Part shown: in pieces, positions 41,936 through 46,505 of the stretch
Position numbering within the stretch: the stretch's first letter is position 1
Layout of the letters: every line of letters starts with the position of its first letter
Source: Streptomyces toyocaensis
GTDB lineage: Bacteria > Actinomycetota > Actinomycetes > Streptomycetales > Streptomycetaceae
Direction of reading: 5' to 3'
Length of the DNA stretch: 46,505 nt
NCBI RefSeq assembly: GCF_000725125.1
Contig: NZ_JFCB01000044.1
Span: 1-46,505 of the forward strand
Position numbers and translations under genes: made by a program
Notes under the pieces: model-generated
What the model was told of the DNA's origin: nothing
The model's database searches: none
Seen by the model: the letters and a program-made list of their open reading frames with translations, nothing else

Positions 41936-42841
41936 TCAGCCGAAGACGGCCAGGCTCTTGGCCTTGCCCCGGTGCTCCTCGACGAGCGCGATGAACCGCC
42001 CCCCGGGGGCGAAGACGGCCACGGCTCCGGAGCCCGCGTACTCCTCGGGCATGTCCAGCCGCACGCCGTTGGTGAGCAGTCCGGCCCGGCGTTCGTCGAC
42101 GTCCCAGCGGGGGAACGCGGCGGCGGCCGCCTCTGCGATCGGCATCACCGTCAGCTCCTTCTGGAGCTCGTCCAGCGTCCTCGCGGAGTCCAGCTTGTAC
42201 GGGCCGACGCGGGTACGGCGCAGTGCGGTGAGGTGGCCGCCCACGCCCAGGCCGGCGCCCAGGTCACGGGCGAGGGCGCGGATGTAGGTGCCGGAGGAGC
42301 AGACGACCGACACCACGAGGTCGAGCACGGGGGTTCCGTCCTCGGCGACCGCCTCCCGCACGTCGTACACGGAGAACGACGAGACGGTGACCGGCCGGGC
42401 CGGGATGTCGAACTCCTCGCCGTCCCGGGCGCGCTTGTAGGAGCGCACTCCGTTGATCTTGATGGCGCTGACCTTGGACGGCACCTGCATGATGTCGCCG
42501 GTCAGCTTGGCGACACCGGCGTCGACGGCCTCGCGGGTGACCCGGGAGGCGTCGGTGGAGGAGGTGATGTCTCCCTCGGCGTCGTCGGTGAGCGTGTTCT
42601 GCCCGAGCCGGACGGTGCCGAGGTACTCCTTCTCGGTCAGCGCCAGGTGGCCGAGGAGCTTGGTCGCCTTCTCGACGCCGAGGACGAGGACGCCCGTCGC
42701 CATCGGGTCGAGGGTGCCCGCGTGACCGACGCGCCGGGTGCGGGCGATGCCGCGCATCTTGGCGACCACGTCGTGCGAAGTGAAGCCCGACGGCTTGTCG
42801 ACGATGACAAGGCCGTCGGGCGTGGTGTGCTTCTGGGTCAT
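41936..42841 (-). CDS. truB: tRNA pseudouridine-55 synthase
   Basis: TruB (301 aa) makes pseudouridine 55 in the T-loop of tRNAs and acts as a tRNA chaperone. The catalytic motif GHAGTLDP is at 39-46 with nucleophile D45, and further family blocks (GLVIVDKPSGFTSHDVV, KINGVRSYKRARDGE, CSSGTYIRALARDLG) are intact. A C-terminal PUA-like domain completes it. The ATG overlaps the rbfA stop as ATGA, so the two are translationally coupled in the ylxP-rbfA-truB unit. Confidence 0.96.
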   Translation of the reverse strand: MTQKHTTPDGLVIVDKPSGFTSHDVVAKMRGIARTRRVGHAGTLDPMATGVLVLGVEKATKLLGHLALTEKEYLGTVRLGQNTLTDDAEGDITSSTDASRVTREAVDAGVAKLTGDIMQVPSKVSAIKINGVRSYKRARDGEEFDIPARPVTVSSFSVYDVREAVAEDGTPVLDLVVSVVCSSGTYIRALARDLGAGLGVGGHLTALRRTRVGPYKLDSARTLDELQKELTVMPIAEAAAAAFPRWDVDERRAGLLTNGVRLDMPEEYAGSGAVAVFAPGGRFIALVEEHRGKAKSLAVFG

Positions 42842-43287
42842 TCGGCGGTGTCGTCCGTCTCGTCGTCTTCCGGCTTGCGGTACGGGTCCGCTCCGCCGGC
42901 GTACGCGGCGCCCGCGGACGCCTCGCGCACCTTCGCGTCGGACTGACGCGCCTTGTCGAGGAGGTCCTCGATGGTGCGCGCGGTGTCCGGCAGCGCGTCC
43001 ATGACGAAGGTCAGGGTCGGCGTGAACTTCACCCCCGCCGCCCGGCCCACCTCGGAGCGCAGGACGCCCTTGGCGCTCTCCAGGCCCGCCGCGGCGGCCT
43101 TCCGCTCCTCGTCGTCCCCGTACACGGTGTAGAAGACGGTCGCCTCCCTGAGGTCACCCGTGACCCGGGTGTCCGTGATGGTGACGTGCGAGCCGAGCCG
43201 CGGGTCCTTGATCCCGCGCTGCAGCTTCTGGGCCACCACCTCTCGGATGAGGTCCGCCAGCCTTTTCGCCCGCGCGTTGTCGGCCAC
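42838..43287 (-). CDS. rbfA: 30S ribosome-binding factor RbfA
   Basis: RbfA (149 aa) is a KH-fold factor for late 30S maturation and 16S 5'-end processing. It has the family start ARAKRLADLIREVVAQ, then DPRLGSHVTITDTRV, and FTPTLTFVMD followed by DTARTIEDLL. An acidic C-terminal tail (EDDETDDTAE) extends past the core, as in other actinobacteria. GGGAGACGG precedes the GTG start. It is coupled to truB and lies 47 nt after ylxP. Confidence 0.95.
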   Translation of the reverse strand: MADNARAKRLADLIREVVAQKLQRGIKDPRLGSHVTITDTRVTGDLREATVFYTVYGDDEERKAAAAGLESAKGVLRSEVGRAAGVKFTPTLTFVMDALPDTARTIEDLLDKARQSDAKVREASAGAAYAGGADPYRKPEDDETDDTAE

Positions 43288-43334
43288 TGGTCCGTCTCCC
43301 GTTCTTTCCTGTCTGCGTTCTGTAGCTGTGGTCG

Positions 43335-43628
43335 TCAGTCGTCTTCACCGTGGAAGCGCCGCCTGACGGACAGCAGCTCCACCTCGGGGCGACCGGCGAC
43401 CAGCCGCTCGCACCGGTCCAGTACGTCACTCAGGTGCCCCGCGTCGCCGGACACCATGGCAAGGCCGATGACCGCCCTGCGATAGAGATCCATGTGATCC
43501 ACCTCGGCCGCGCTCACCGCGTACTTGCGCTGCAGATCGGCGACGATCGGGCGGACGACGGAGCGCTTCTCCTTCAGCGACCGTACGTCGCCGAGGAGGA
43601 GGTCGAAGGACAGCGTCCCCACATACAT
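43335..43628 (-). CDS. ylxP: DUF503 protein YlxP
   Basis: A 97-aa DUF503 protein with MYVGTLSFDLLLGDVRSLKEKRSVVRPI at the start (positions 1-28) and AVIGLAMVSGD in the middle, the family pattern. YlxP lies between infB and rbfA in many Gram-positives and is thought to bind ribosomes or assist assembly, though its exact role is unsettled. The ATG at 43628 has only a weak Shine-Dalgarno sequence. Instead, an inverted repeat GTGAA-N5-TTCAC covers the position where one is expected. Confidence 0.88.
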   Translation of the reverse strand: MYVGTLSFDLLLGDVRSLKEKRSVVRPIVADLQRKYAVSAAEVDHMDLYRRAVIGLAMVSGDAGHLSDVLDRCERLVAGRPEVELLSVRRRFHGEDD

Positions 43629-43774
43629 GTGTGAAACCGGTTCACCCGCCGGTACGGGATCGATGGCCCCGCCACCGACTCGGGCAGGGACACCAGAACC
43701 GTACAACGAAGGGGGCGCGGCGATCGACGGATATTGCGCCCGCCGGACCGCGCCACCGGCCCCGTACACACGAG

Positions 43775-43806
43775 CCGGCCGGTGGGACCACGGTCCCACC
43801 GGCCGG
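43775..43806 (-). terminator. Terminator of infB
   Basis: A perfect 15-bp stem (CCGGCCGGTGGGACC with its complement) and a 2-nt loop, effectively a tetraloop, begins 16 nt past the infB stop. It would separate infB from ylxP-rbfA-truB or act partially. Confidence 0.88.
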
Positions 43807-43822
43807 TACTCACCGTGGGGTG

Positions 43823-46505
<2,683 letters not shown>

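Overview
The window is chromosomal DNA from a high-GC Gram-positive actinomycete, almost certainly Streptomyces. Codons are strongly G/C-biased, GTG and TTG starts are common, and the gene order (from memory) follows the S. coelicolor SCO5706-SCO5745 interval read backwards. Function calls rest on motifs and family knowledge; no database search was possible.

Region 1 (1-10.5 kb) is housekeeping. It runs RNase J (rnj), dapA, thyX, two small membrane proteins, a TM/TPR-like protein, dapB, an M16 zinc peptidase, pnp and rpsO. Lysine/DAP synthesis (dapA, dapB), dTMP synthesis (thyX) and RNA decay (rnj, pnp) are interleaved.

Region 2 (10.7-36.6 kb) is a complete ESX-like type VII secretion (T7SS) locus. 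It holds eccD, eccC, a PE/PPE-like pair, mycosin 1, a truncated T7SS gene at a rearrangement scar, an RHS polymorphic-toxin operon (SseB-like protein, 165-aa helical protein, 1486-aa WXG-RHS toxin, immunity protein), esxA, esxB, a DUF397 protein, mycosin 2, eccB, eccE, an unknown protein and a large EspI-like ParA/MinD ATPase. EccB/C/D/E with the mycosins would form the membrane machine, EsxA/B are core substrates, and the RHS protein looks like an effector built into the locus.

Region 3 (36.6-46.5 kb) returns to translation and cofactor genes: ribF, a 1306-aa degenerate trypsin-like/STAND-like NTPase protein, truB, rbfA, ylxP (DUF503) and infB, which runs off the right edge. Many bacteria carry infB-rbfA-truB-ribF-rpsO-pnp contiguously, so the T7SS locus sits as a 26-kb block between ribF and rpsO.

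The most notable points are the T7SS-embedded RHS toxin with a sharp composition change at its exchangeable tip, the scar with a truncated T7SS gene, the pseudoprotease-NTPase fusion lacking its catalytic serine, a perfect palindrome between the divergent eccD and eccC, and an apparent one-base frameshift in infB.
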